This document shows positions 28,637 to 37,512 of a DNA stretch of 48,434 bases, in pieces; position 1 is the first letter of the stretch, and each line of letters starts with the position of its first letter. The position numbers and the translations under genes were made by a program. The DNA lies in the NCBI RefSeq assembly GCF_002879535.1, contig NZ_PNOT02000262.1, forward strand, positions 1-48,434. The letters are read 5' to 3'. Source of the DNA: Mesorhizobium intechi (lineage in GTDB: Bacteria; Pseudomonadota; Alphaproteobacteria; Rhizobiales; Rhizobiaceae). The notes below the pieces were generated by a model. The model saw nothing but the letters and a program-made list of their open reading frames with translations. It was not told the origin of the DNA and did no database searches.

Positions 28637-29718
28637 TGCTTGCGCAGCGATGCGCCTGACGTCGCTTCGAACAGATGGATGCTTTCCTCCTCGAATGTGT
28701 AGCGGACGGGGGCATTCAGCGCCGGGCATTCGCGTGCCGGAACCAACGCGCTGATTTCCTTGCCGCCGGAGCCGAATGTCACCAGCGCGTCATTGCCGTG
28801 GAACTCGATGAGATCGGCCGTGCCTTGTAGTATGGCGGCGGTGCCGGCGCCGGCCGTCTTCAGATCCGGCGGCCGTATACCCAGCACGGCGCGGTCGCCA
28901 TGCTGCAGATGGAAACCCCAGCCCTCGATCGAAAGCACCGTTCCGGCGCCCGTCAACGTCCAGCCATTGTCCGAGCGGCCGACCGTCACCTCGACAAAAT
29001 TCATGTTCGGCGTGCCGATGAAGCCGGCCACGAACATGTTGGCGGGGCGCAGATAGATTTCCGCCGGCGCGCCGATCTGCTCGATGACACCCTCCTTGAG
29101 CAGCACGATGCGGTCGGCCAGCGTCATCGCCTCCAGCTGGTCATGGGTGACGTAGACGGTGGTGGTCTTCAGCGACTGGTGCAGGCGCGCGATCTCGACG
29201 CGCATATGGTTGCGCAATTTGGCGTCGAGATTGGAAAGCGGTTCGTCGAACAGGAACACCTTTGGTGTCTTGATCATCGCGCGGGCAATGGCGACGCGCT
29301 GCTGCTGGCCGCCGGACAGCTCGGCCGGCTTGCGGCCGAGATAAGGGTCCAGCCCGAGCGTCCTCGACACCGCGTCGACCCGCTTGCGGATCTCGGCCGC
29401 CGGCACCTTCTGGCGCCGCAGCCCGAAGGCGATGTTGTCGAAGATCGTCATGTGCGGATAGAGCGCGTAGTTCTGGAACACCATGGCGATGCCGCGGTCG
29501 CCCGGATCGAGGTCGTTGACTACCTTGCCACCGATCGAGACCTCGCCGCCGCTGATGTCCTCCAGCCCCGCCAGCATGCGCAGCAAGGTCGACTTGCCGC
29601 AGCCGGACGGGCCGAGAAACACGACGAATTCGTGCTCTTCAATGCTGAGGTTGAGATCACGGATGACCGTCGTGGCGCCATAGGCCTTGTCGACATGGGA
29701 GCAAACGATCGCGGACAT
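28633..29718 (-). CDS. ABC transporter ATP-binding protein (MalK/UgpC type), second polyol system
   Basis: This 361-residue ATPase has Walker [10 protein letters not shown], the Q-loop VFQNYALYPH, signature LSGGQQQRVA, Walker [12 protein letters not shown] and VTHDQLEAM, then a C-terminal TOBE domain with VLGIRPPDL. It is the last gene of the minus-strand operon and should energise the two permeases at 30.8-32.5 kb. Two starts are possible: ATG 29724, in an ATGA overlap with the dehydrogenase stop, or ATG 29718, better spaced from AAAGG. Confidence 0.92.
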   Translation of the reverse strand: MSAIVCSHVDKAYGATTVIRDLNLSIEEHEFVVFLGPSGCGKSTLLRMLAGLEDISGGEVSIGGKVVNDLDPGDRGIAMVFQNYALYPHMTIFDNIAFGLRRQKVPAAEIRKRVDAVSRTLGLDPYLGRKPAELSGGQQQRVAIARAMIKTPKVFLFDEPLSNLDAKLRNHMRVEIARLHQSLKTTTVYVTHDQLEAMTLADRIVLLKEGVIEQIGAPAEIYLRPANMFVAGFIGTPNMNFVEVTVGRSDNGWTLTGAGTVLSIEGWGFHLQHGDRAVLGIRPPDLKTAGAGTAAILQGTADLIEFHGNDALVTFGSGGKEISALVPARECPALNAPVRYTFEEESIHLFEATSGASLRKQ

Positions 29719-29720
29719 GA

Positions 29721-30767
29721 TCATCCTTTCTCGCCGGTGAGCAGGATCTGCAGCTTGACGTCTTCCGGATTGCCCTGGGCGGCGCGCTCGAATGCCTTGA
29801 TGCTGTCCGGGAAATCATAGGTGCCGGTGATCAGCGGCTTGAGATCGACCTTGCCGGAAGCGATCAACTGCAAGGCGCGGTCGAAGATGTTGGCATAGCG
29901 GAACACCGTCTCGATGCGCACCTCCTTCGAGATCGCCGCCGGCACGTTGAGGGCCACCGGTTCCACCGGCAGTCCGACCAGCACCACCGCGCCGCCCGGC
30001 CGCACGACATCGAACAGATCGGCGAAGGCCTTCGGGCTGCCGCTGGCCTCGAAAACGATGTCGGCACCCCAATTGTCGGTCGCCGCCGCGACGGCGTCGA
30101 CCAGCGACTGCTCGCCGATATTGACCGGCACGATGCCGGCGTACTGCGCGGCGATTTTCAGCTTGGGCGCGGAAAAATCGGAGATCAGCACTTTTGAACA
30201 GCCGCCGGCCAGCGCGGCTAGCGCGATCATGATGCCGATCGGGCCGCAGCCGACGACGACGCCGACATCGCCCGGAACGATGCGGGCACGGCTCGCCGCC
30301 TGCATGCCGATGGCGAAGGGCTCGACCATCGCGCCCTCGGCGAAGGAGACATTGTCCGGCAGTTTGTAAGTGAAGGCGGCGGGGTGCACCGCGTAGGGCG
30401 CGAGCACGCCATGCACCGGCGGCGTCGCCCAGAAGCTGACGTCGGGGTCGACATTGTAGATGCCGAGTTTCGTCGCGCGCGACGAAAGGTTCGGCACGCC
30501 CGGCTCCATGCAGACGCGGTCGCCGACCTTGAACGTCCCGACATTGGCGCCGGTCTCGACGACCGTCCCCGCGGCTTCGTGACCGAGCACCATGGGTGCC
30601 CGCACGACATAGCTGCCGATGGCGCCATGCGTGTAATAGTGCACGTCGCTGCCGCAGACGCCGACCGTGTGGATGGCTATCTTGACGTCGTCCGGTCCGA
30701 CATCGAGCGGCAGCGCGATCTCGCGCAGCGACAGTTCGCCTTTTTTCTCAAGCACCAGTGCCCGCAT
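29721..30767 (-). CDS. Zinc-dependent polyol dehydrogenase (sorbitol/xylitol dehydrogenase-like)
   Basis: The 348-residue enzyme belongs to the medium-chain dehydrogenase family and would oxidise a polyol to a ketose with NAD+. The catalytic zinc ligands are Cys38 (VCGSD) and His63-Glu64 (GHEAAG). The nucleotide motif is VVGCGPIG. The structural-zinc loop (residues 91-110) has no Cys, as in mammalian sorbitol dehydrogenase. Xylitol, L-iditol/sorbitol and L-arabitol are all possible substrates. It is flanked by transporter genes on the same strand, which supports a catabolic role. Confidence 0.92.
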   Translation of the reverse strand: MRALVLEKKGELSLREIALPLDVGPDDVKIAIHTVGVCGSDVHYYTHGAIGSYVVRAPMVLGHEAAGTVVETGANVGTFKVGDRVCMEPGVPNLSSRATKLGIYNVDPDVSFWATPPVHGVLAPYAVHPAAFTYKLPDNVSFAEGAMVEPFAIGMQAASRARIVPGDVGVVVGCGPIGIMIALAALAGGCSKVLISDFSAPKLKIAAQYAGIVPVNIGEQSLVDAVAAATDNWGADIVFEASGSPKAFADLFDVVRPGGAVVLVGLPVEPVALNVPAAISKEVRIETVFRYANIFDRALQLIASGKVDLKPLITGTYDFPDSIKAFERAAQGNPEDVKLQILLTGEKG

Positions 30768-30782
30768 CGGGAAATCCTCGCA

Positions 30783-31595
30783 TCAAGTCTTTTTTTGCCG
30801 GAAAACGGAATTCAGGAAGCCGCTGAGGACGCCGAGGAACAGCAACGGCGGCAGCGACAGGAGCACGACCGAGGCGTTGAGAATGCCCCATGGCACGTTC
30901 ATGCCTTGCTGGGAGAGTTCGGACGCGACGATCGGCAAGGTCTTGGCGTTGGAGCTCGACAGCATCAGCGCGATCAGGAATTCGTTCCAGACCAGCACGA
31001 AGCTGAAGGCGACCGCCCCTGCCAAGGAGCGGGCCGCCACGGGCAACGCGATGCGCCAGAACACCGAATAGGCGCCGTAGCCGTCGACGAAGGCGGCCTC
31101 CTCGATCTCCTTCGGCACGCTCTGGAAGGCGGGGATGGCGAGCCACATGATCACCGAGATGGTGAGCAGCGAATAGGTGATGATCAACGCCGGCAAAGTG
31201 TCGTAAAGGCCGACCTGAAGCCAGATCACCATCAGCGGGATGGCCACCGCCACCGGCGGCAGGAAGCGCAGCGACAGCACGAAGAACTGAATGTCGCCGG
31301 CCCAGCGGTTGGGATAGCGCGCCACCGCGTAGGCCGCCGGCAGGCCGAGGACGACGCCGATCAGCACGGCCGAGCCGCAGGCGACGACCGAGTTGTAGAG
31401 CCCGGTCAGCACGCTGTCGCGGCCGAGAATGTAGATGATGTTGGCCCATGTCGGCGTGAACACGAGGCGCGGCACGCGGGTGATGATGTCGACATTGTTC
31501 TTGAGCGCATTGAGGGCCGTCCACAGCAGCGGAAACACGGCCAGGAACCCGGCCACCGCCAAAATGGCCTTGCCGATCAGTCTGCCGGGCCTCAT
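30783..31595 (-). CDS. ABC transporter permease 2, second polyol system
   Basis: This 270-residue MalG-type permease starts MRPGRLIGKAILAVAGFLAV and has about six membrane segments. The EAA loop is EEAAFVDGYGAYSVFWRIALP. The start at 31595 overlaps the stop of the upstream permease by four bases (ATGA). The dehydrogenase begins 15 bp downstream of its stop. Confidence 0.92.
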   Translation of the reverse strand: MRPGRLIGKAILAVAGFLAVFPLLWTALNALKNNVDIITRVPRLVFTPTWANIIYILGRDSVLTGLYNSVVACGSAVLIGVVLGLPAAYAVARYPNRWAGDIQFFVLSLRFLPPVAVAIPLMVIWLQVGLYDTLPALIITYSLLTISVIMWLAIPAFQSVPKEIEEAAFVDGYGAYSVFWRIALPVAARSLAGAVAFSFVLVWNEFLIALMLSSSNAKTLPIVASELSQQGMNVPWGILNASVVLLSLPPLLFLGVLSGFLNSVFRQKKT

Positions 31596-32464
31596 GCCTG
31601 CACCCGCTTCCACAGCATGGTAAAGGTGATGACGGTGGCGATCATCATCAGCACGGCCATGGCCGAGGCGTAGGAAACCTTGCCGGATTCGATGAAGCCT
31701 TGCGAGAAGGCGTACATGTCGAGCGTCTCGGTCGCCACGCCCGGTCCGCCGCGGGTCATGACATAGATCAGGTCGAAGGAGCGCAGCGATTCGATCATCT
31801 TGACGAACATCAGGCTGATCAATGGCGCCTTCAGCATCGGCAAGGTGACATAGGCGTGGATCTGCCAGCGTTTGGCATGGTCGAGTCGTGCCGCCTCGAT
31901 CGGCTGCGGCGGCAGGGTTTCGAGCAGTTTCAGCACGATAACCGCGAAGAACAGTCCCCATTGCCAGACATCGACCGAAGCGACGGCGAACAAGGCCGTC
32001 CCCGGCTTGGACAACGGGTCGAAGATCAGCCCGCCGGTGACGAGCCTGTAGGGATAGGTGGCGATGCCGTAGAGCGGATGATAGGCGAACTTCCAGACGA
32101 AGGCCGCCGAGACGCGCGGCAGCAGGACCGGGATGATGAAGAGCAGGCAGTGGAGGTTGCGCAGGCGTGGGCCGGCGACCTCGAACATCAGCACGCCGAG
32201 CCCGATCGCCACCACCATGGTGGCGACGACGGTGACGATCTCCCATTTCACCGAGACCCAGACCGCGTTGAGGAAGCGGCGGTCGAGGAACAGGTCGGCG
32301 AAGTTCGACAGCCAGACCCAGGAATAGTCGGGCGTGCTCAACTCGCGGTTCTGCAAGGCGATGACGATGGCGTAGAGCGTCGGCACCATCGACAGCACCA
32401 GAAGGATGGCGATGGTAGGAACGACGAAGGTGACGGGGAGCGACGTGCGTCGGGCCATGGGCAT
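31592..32464 (-). CDS. ABC transporter permease 1, second polyol system
   Basis: The 290-residue MalF-type permease has a first membrane segment at about residues 10-30 (VTFVVPTIAILLVLSMVPT) and the EAA-type loop IEAARLDHAKRWQIHAYVTLP. It forms the channel with the adjacent permease. ATG 32464 is close to AGGA, while ATG 32458 has wider spacing; both are plausible. Confidence 0.92.
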   Translation of the reverse strand: MPMARRTSLPVTFVVPTIAILLVLSMVPTLYAIVIALQNRELSTPDYSWVWLSNFADLFLDRRFLNAVWVSVKWEIVTVVATMVVAIGLGVLMFEVAGPRLRNLHCLLFIIPVLLPRVSAAFVWKFAYHPLYGIATYPYRLVTGGLIFDPLSKPGTALFAVASVDVWQWGLFFAVIVLKLLETLPPQPIEAARLDHAKRWQIHAYVTLPMLKAPLISLMFVKMIESLRSFDLIYVMTRGGPGVATETLDMYAFSQGFIESGKVSYASAMAVLMMIATVITFTMLWKRVQA

Positions 32465-32587
32465 CTATCCTCGCTTGCGTCTCGATCGTGTCGGCATGAT
32501 TTCCTCGTTGGGCAAAGTCCCGCGACGCGCAGGTCCCGGCATTGGCGACAATGCCGCGGACCGCGCGCCACGGGCGGGAGGATGGCC

Positions 32588-33862
32588 CTACTTCTTCTTC
32601 GCCAGCTCGTTGGCATAGGCCTCGAGTTCGTTGAGGCCGCCCTTGATATCGGTGCGGGTGCCCGTCACCAGTTCCTCGAGGATGATGCCCCAGCGGTCGC
32701 CGAGATCGGGCCAGCGCGGATCCTGCCAGAAATTGACCGCCGTGACCTTGCCGGTTTCGGCCAGCGCCTGGCCGAGATCGGCGCCGTAGATGTCGGCGAA
32801 CTGCTTGTTGGACAGGATGCTGCTGCGATTCAGCTCGCCGAACTGATGGGCGTCGAGCCGGCGCTTCTCGTTTTCCTTCGACGTCGCCCAGGCGATGAAC
32901 AGGCCGGCGCATTTCTTCGAGGCATCGTCGGCATTGGCCTTCGCCGCGATGGCGAGGCCATGGCCGTAGCCGCCGCCAGGCAGCGGCGAGGGCGGCGGCA
33001 GGAAGCCGATCTTGCCGACCACCTGCGAGGTCTTGGGATCGACCGCCATGCCCGACAGCGGCGTCGATTCGACGAGGATGGCGACCTGGCCCGACAGGAA
33101 GGCGCCGGTCGATTCATCCCAGCTGCCGGTCTGCGTGCCGGGTGCCGAATCCTTGAACAGCTTCAGATAGGTCTCGGTCGCCTTGACGGCGGCGTCCGAG
33201 TTGAAGACCGGCTTGTCGCCATCGAACCACTGGCCGCCATAGGCCTTGAAGAACGGCATCCAGCGCCAGACATTGGCGCCCGAGCCGCGTGCGCCGCGCA
33301 ACGCGATGCCATACATGCCCTTGTCCGGGTTGGTGAGCTTCGGCACGTCGGCGATCAGTTCGTCCAGCGTCTTGGGCGGTTGGATGCCGGCGGCCTCGAG
33401 CACGTCCTTGCGGTAGACCATCAGGTCGCCGCCGCCGGTCAGCGGCGCGAACCAGACCTTGCCCTCATAGGTGGCGACCTTCTGGCGGCCGGGATCGAAG
33501 TCGGCATAGTCATAGTCAGCCGGATAATAATCGGTCAACGGTACGATCCATTTCGACGAGGCAAACAGAGCGACATTGGCTTCGTCGACATAGTAGACGT
33601 TGTAATTGCCGACGGTGGACGCATCGGCGCGTGATTTCGCCCGGCGGTCGTTTTCGTTGAGATAGTCGATCTGAAAGCCGGCGCCGGCGAGCTTCTCGAA
33701 CTCGGCCTTGGAGTCCTCCAGAAGCGTCAGGCCGTCGCGCGGCTGCGCCAGCACCTTGACCGGCGCCGAGCAGACCGGCGCCTGCGCCAGCGCGATGGTT
33801 GATACGGTAGCGGAAAGCACGAAAGCTGCGCCCAAGCCCGCAGCGAGCCGAATTGGTTTCAT
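32588..33862 (-). CDS. ABC transporter substrate-binding protein, second polyol system
   Basis: This 424-residue family 1 binding protein has a signal peptide (about residues 1-26, ending in ALAQA) and the typical region WFAPLTGGGDLMVYRKDVLE. It would deliver its ligand to the two permeases encoded downstream. GGAGGAG lies before the ATG. The ligand is probably a polyol or sugar, because the operon contains a polyol dehydrogenase. Confidence 0.92.
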   Translation of the reverse strand: MKPIRLAAGLGAAFVLSATVSTIALAQAPVCSAPVKVLAQPRDGLTLLEDSKAEFEKLAGAGFQIDYLNENDRRAKSRADASTVGNYNVYYVDEANVALFASSKWIVPLTDYYPADYDYADFDPGRQKVATYEGKVWFAPLTGGGDLMVYRKDVLEAAGIQPPKTLDELIADVPKLTNPDKGMYGIALRGARGSGANVWRWMPFFKAYGGQWFDGDKPVFNSDAAVKATETYLKLFKDSAPGTQTGSWDESTGAFLSGQVAILVESTPLSGMAVDPKTSQVVGKIGFLPPPSPLPGGGYGHGLAIAAKANADDASKKCAGLFIAWATSKENEKRRLDAHQFGELNRSSILSNKQFADIYGADLGQALAETGKVTAVNFWQDPRWPDLGDRWGIILEELVTGTRTDIKGGLNELEAYANELAKKK

Positions 33863-33990
33863 TGTTTTTCTCCTCCAGGAACATTCGCAGGAAGCGCAAG
33901 TCCTCGGGTTCCGCGATCCTCACCATCGCCCGAGCGACAAGCCACCCATCGCCAAAATGCGGAGTTCAACCGGGCCAAGCTAGAAGCCCC

Positions 33991-34048
33991 GTTGCAGCAA
34001 ACCTGTACTTTTATGCATTGTGCAGCGCAAAATCCGCAACCCTGCAAC
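33991..34048 (-). promoter_or_regulatory. Repeated TGCAGC-type motifs upstream of second polyol operon
   Basis: The gap between the AraC gene and the binding protein gene (33863-34101) contains GTTGCAGCAAA at 33991, TGTGCAGCGCAAAA at about 34019, and CTGCAAC (inverted) at 34042-34048. Direct repeats about 28 bp apart are typical of AraC-family sites. The functional link is only a suggestion. Confidence 0.3.
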
Positions 34049-34101
34049 GAAGTTCGTCACATGAGTATCGATCGCGTGAAAGCCGCTGATTCAGCTTGTG
34101 C

Positions 34102-35019
34102 TTATGCGCGCATCGTCAGCCGCTGCCGCGACAGCTTGCGATAGGAGGACGGCGTCATCTTGTGCTTGCGCAGGAAGGCGCGATTGAAGTTGGAGATGTT
34201 CATGTAGCCGACCTGGAAACAGATGTCGGTGATCGCGACATCGGTGTCGGCCAGGAGCTTGCAGGCTTGCCAGAGCCGCAGCTTGGCGAGGTGGTCGCTG
34301 AAGGAGTTGCCGGTGTTCTTCTGGAAGAAGCGCGAGAATGTGCTCTCGCTCATTCCGGCGCGTTCGGCAACGTCGGGCAGCTTCAGATCCTCGGCGAAAT
34401 GCTGGAACAGATAGGTCAGGGTGCGCTGGATGATGTCGAGCGAGGCGGCGTCGAGAACCGGCGAGAAATCCGGCGACGACAAGAGCTCGTATTCGTCGGT
34501 CCTGGCCAGGAGGTCGACCAGTTCGAGGAACCGGCAAAGGCGCGCGAGCCCGTGCACGGTTCCCATCCGCTCCATCAGTTCGGCACCTTCCTGTGCCGTG
34601 CGGCCGTGAAAAACCATGCCGCGCAACGACCGCTCCAGGAAAGGCTCCAGTTCGCGCAGTTCCGGCAGCAGGCCCGCCGAGCCGCGCAGCCTCTGCGCAT
34701 CGAACTGCAGGACGATGTCGCGGCCTTCGATCAACTCGCCAGGCCGCACCGCCGTCACCCAATCATGCGGCAGGCCGCCACCGACAATGGTCAGGTAGCC
34801 CGGCCCGAATTCGCCGATATGATCGCCGACCAGGACCACGCCGGAGGATTTGCGAAGCAGGTGGATCTCGTATTCCGGATGGAAGTTCCAGACATTGCGT
34901 TCCCAGGGATAGTCGTCCAGCCGCCACAGGAAACTGTCGCTCGCTTCGGTAACGATGTGCTCGAAAGCCGGCGCTGTGCGCGGAATCGCGGCCGTGTTTT
35001 TTCGCTGCCTGAACGCCAT
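34102..35019 (-). CDS. AraC-family regulator with cupin-like sensor domain
   Basis: The 305-residue protein has an N-terminal cupin-type sensing domain (NFHPEYEIHLLRKSSG, then GPGYLTIVGGGLPHDW) and a C-terminal double HTH (LKLPDVAERAGMSESTFSRFF and ITDICFQVGYMNISNFNRAF). Such regulators usually bind a sugar or polyol and activate transport genes. It lies directly upstream of the second polyol operon on the same strand, the likely target. The start at 35019 has GGGAGGAA upstream; the frame runs further to 35127 without a good site. Confidence 0.92.
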   Translation of the reverse strand: MAFRQRKNTAAIPRTAPAFEHIVTEASDSFLWRLDDYPWERNVWNFHPEYEIHLLRKSSGVVLVGDHIGEFGPGYLTIVGGGLPHDWVTAVRPGELIEGRDIVLQFDAQRLRGSAGLLPELRELEPFLERSLRGMVFHGRTAQEGAELMERMGTVHGLARLCRFLELVDLLARTDEYELLSSPDFSPVLDAASLDIIQRTLTYLFQHFAEDLKLPDVAERAGMSESTFSRFFQKNTGNSFSDHLAKLRLWQACKLLADTDVAITDICFQVGYMNISNFNRAFLRKHKMTPSSYRKLSRQRLTMRA

Positions 35020-35270
35020 CCATTCCTCCCGGCGGGCCGCTGGCTGGCGGTCTCCACGGCAATCGGCAGCAGCCAGCGGCCGGCAAGGGAACGCGGCGAC
35101 GTACCCCCTGGAATGGCGCTGGCTCAATCGGTGCCCGCTCCTCCTCCCTTGCCATCATGTCGCATTTCGTTCAATAGACGGCGCAAACGCCGCGAAACCG
35201 AAGGTTTTGCCGTTTGCAATGCGGCTTCCGGCCTTATGCCGATGCGCCGCAACCTTGAAAGAGCGGAACA

Positions 35271-36674
35271 ATGTCTGCGATCGAAGCCGGCGCTCGCGCG
35301 CCGGAAAATCATTGGCGTCAGGAAATAAGGGCGACGCTGGCGCTCGCCTGGCCGATGGTGCTGACCAATCTCGGCCAGACCGCGATGACGGCCACCGACG
35401 TCATGATGATGGGCAGGCTCGGGCCGGACACGCTGGCCAGCGGGGCGCTCGGCGCCAACCTCTATTTCATGCCGCTGATCTTCGGCCTCGGCCTGATGCT
35501 GGCGACCTCGCCGATGATCGCGACGGAACTCGGCCGCCGCCGCTATTCGGTGCGTGACCTGCGCCGCACCGTACGCCAGGGCCTGTGGCTGGCGATCCTG
35601 ATCTCGGTCCCGATCTGGATCGTGCTGTGGCACGGCGAGGCGATCCTGCTGGCCATGGGCCAGGAACCCGCGCTGGCGCATCAGGCCGGTATCTACCTGC
35701 GCTGGCTGGAATGGGCGGTGCTGCCTTTCTACGGCTATATCGTGCTGCGCTCGTTCATCTCGGCACTGGAGCGGCCGGGCTGGGCGCTGATCATCGTTTT
35801 CGTGGCCGTCGCCTGCAACGCGCTGTTCAACTGGGTGTTCATGTTCGGCAATCTCGGTGTCCCGGCCATGGGCATTGCCGGCTCAGGCCTTGCCACATCG
35901 CTCTCCAGCACGCTGATGTTCATCGGCATGGCTCTCGTGGTGATGCTGGAGAAGAAGTTCCAGCGCTACCGCCTGTTCGGCCGCTTCTGGCGGTCCGACT
36001 GGCCGCGCTTCAAGGGCCTTCTGCGGCTCGGCCTGCCAATTGCCGGCATCCTCGCCTTCGAGGTGACGATCTTCAACGCGGCAGCCCTTCTGATGGGCCT
36101 GATCGACGCGGATTCGCTGGCCGCGCATGCCATTGCCATCCAGATCGCCTCGATCTCCTTCATGGTGCCGCTGGGTCTCAACCAGGCGGTGACGGTGCGC
36201 GTCGGGCTTGCGCACGGCGCCGGCAATCCGGAAGGCGTGTCGCGCGCCGGCTGGACCGCGTTCGTCATCGGCGTCTCGTTCATGGCGCTGATGGGGCTGG
36301 TGATGGTGCTGTGGCCGCATCTGCTGATCAGCGCCTTCATCGACCTCGCCAACCCGGCTAACGCCCGGGTGATCGCGCTTGCCGTTTCGTTCCTGGTGTT
36401 TGCAGCGCTGTTCCAGGTCTTCGACGGCGCGCAGGCGGTCGCCGCCGGCATGCTGCGCGGCCTGCACGACACCAAGGTGCCGATGATCTATGCCGCGATC
36501 GGCTATTGGGGCGTCGGCCTGCCGCTCGGCGTGCTGCTGGCCTTCCATTTCGGCTTCCGCGGCGTCGGTATCTGGATCGGCCTGTCATCGGGGCTGGCGG
36601 TGGTGGCGGCGCTGCTGCTGGCGCGCTGGTTGCGGCGGGACCGCATAGCACCGCCGCTGGCATTTGGACATTGA
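35271..36674 (+). CDS. MATE-family multidrug/cation antiporter (NorM-like)
   Basis: The 467-residue protein has about twelve membrane segments in two similar halves. The first half contains MVLTNLGQTAMTATDVMMMGRLG, typical of the MATE family's first helix, and the second half contains GLNQAVTVRVGLAHGAGN. MATE proteins export drugs or metabolites in exchange for Na+ or H+. It is divergent from the AraC gene, about 250 bp away. No substrate can be assigned. Confidence 0.94.
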   Translation: MSAIEAGARAPENHWRQEIRATLALAWPMVLTNLGQTAMTATDVMMMGRLGPDTLASGALGANLYFMPLIFGLGLMLATSPMIATELGRRRYSVRDLRRTVRQGLWLAILISVPIWIVLWHGEAILLAMGQEPALAHQAGIYLRWLEWAVLPFYGYIVLRSFISALERPGWALIIVFVAVACNALFNWVFMFGNLGVPAMGIAGSGLATSLSSTLMFIGMALVVMLEKKFQRYRLFGRFWRSDWPRFKGLLRLGLPIAGILAFEVTIFNAAALLMGLIDADSLAAHAIAIQIASISFMVPLGLNQAVTVRVGLAHGAGNPEGVSRAGWTAFVIGVSFMALMGLVMVLWPHLLISAFIDLANPANARVIALAVSFLVFAALFQVFDGAQAVAAGMLRGLHDTKVPMIYAAIGYWGVGLPLGVLLAFHFGFRGVGIWIGLSSGLAVVAALLLARWLRRDRIAPPLAFGH

Positions 36675-36728
36675 ACCAGACCGTCGGCGGTCGCCAGGCG
36701 GCCATCAACACTTGCAAACATGGTCAAG

Positions 36729-37328
36729 CTAGTTCTGTTCGAGAGCCGACCGGAAGTCCTCGGTGTTGTTGCGATGGGGGTACAACCGGTCCGGCACCGG
36801 CACGCCGAGATGCAGGCAAAGCGGCTCCCATCCGTCCCCCAGATTGTGGACCAGCAGCCTATCCGGTGGCACTGTCGCAATGACCGCCCTTACATTGGCT
36901 TCGTAGACGGCGATCGCATGGGCGCGATCTTGCGCCCGGCCGCCGAAGACCTGCCTGGAGACCAAGGCAAGACCGAGCGATTCCTGATCCGTACTCTGGC
37001 TGATGCCCGCCAGGATCGTCTTCTCGAAGCTTGCCCACCAGCTTTCAGGGGGACGATATGTCAGGATGACCCGGGCGTCCGGGTAGAAGTCGATCAGCTC
37101 ACGCCAATAGTGCGCCGAGGGCCAGTCGACGCAGGATGCGTAGCCGGCAAACAGACGATTCCATTCTGGGGCCGCGCCCTGGGCCACAGCGCGCCAAAGC
37201 CGCTTCTGGTCTTCGTTGGCCATGACTTCGTACATGTGGTGACACGGGCCGAAGCCAAGGATCGTCAGCGCCTCGCGCATCGAGTCCGTACCTGTCCGGC
37301 CAAAGCCCGTTCCGATCACCCGTATCAT
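36729..37328 (-). CDS. Sulfotransferase family protein
   Basis: The 199-residue protein starts MIRVIGTGFGRTGTDSMREAL, a P-loop-like PAPS-binding motif of the short eukaryotic-like sulfotransferase family. The later segment ARVILTYRPPESWWASF is the typical 3'-phosphate binding region, and a C-terminal LLVHNLGDGWEPLC-type strand follows. It would transfer sulfate from PAPS to an unknown hydroxyl acceptor. The ATG at 37328 is chosen, with GGGGGA upstream. Nearby genes give no substrate clue. Confidence 0.88.
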   Translation of the reverse strand: MIRVIGTGFGRTGTDSMREALTILGFGPCHHMYEVMANEDQKRLWRAVAQGAAPEWNRLFAGYASCVDWPSAHYWRELIDFYPDARVILTYRPPESWWASFEKTILAGISQSTDQESLGLALVSRQVFGGRAQDRAHAIAVYEANVRAVIATVPPDRLLVHNLGDGWEPLCLHLGVPVPDRLYPHRNNTEDFRSALEQN

Positions 37329-37361
37329 CACAGTCCCCCGATTCAGGCGCGCTACTTTAGA

Positions 37362-37457
37362 TCAATCGCTTGCGAGCAGCACCCGCAGGCGGTTTCCCCC
37401 AGGATCGGTGGTCAGCGCTGGAATATTAGCCGTGAATGATATTCCTGTCTTGCACAT
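37362..37457 (-). pseudogene. Possible remnant of a VOC-type gene 3' end
   Basis: Between the sulfotransferase and the hydrolase, a minus-strand frame ends in TDPGGNRLRVLLASD and a stop. TDPxGNRLRV is common at the C-terminal end of glyoxalase/VOC-fold proteins. The frame has no start or other part of such a gene, so at best it is a decayed fragment. This rests on a single short motif. Confidence 0.25.
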
Positions 37458-37512
37458 AATTCGGGCCGCGTGCGGCCCGTAGCCGGTGACAGTCAGGTTG
37501 ATCCGATGTCGC

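Noticed and set aside
26699..28729. Long minus-strand open frame (676 codons) opposite the FGGY kinase
   Set aside because: It runs opposite a gene with all FGGY motifs and spans into neighbouring genes; composition is typical of an antisense shadow.
30783..32912. Minus-strand 709-codon frame that could look like a fusion protein
   Set aside because: Only its last 270 codons encode a permease (start ATG 31595); the rest is out of frame with the other permease and binding protein genes.
31700..33634. Plus-strand 644-codon frame
   Set aside because: It lies opposite two convincingly identified transporter genes and has no domain signature.
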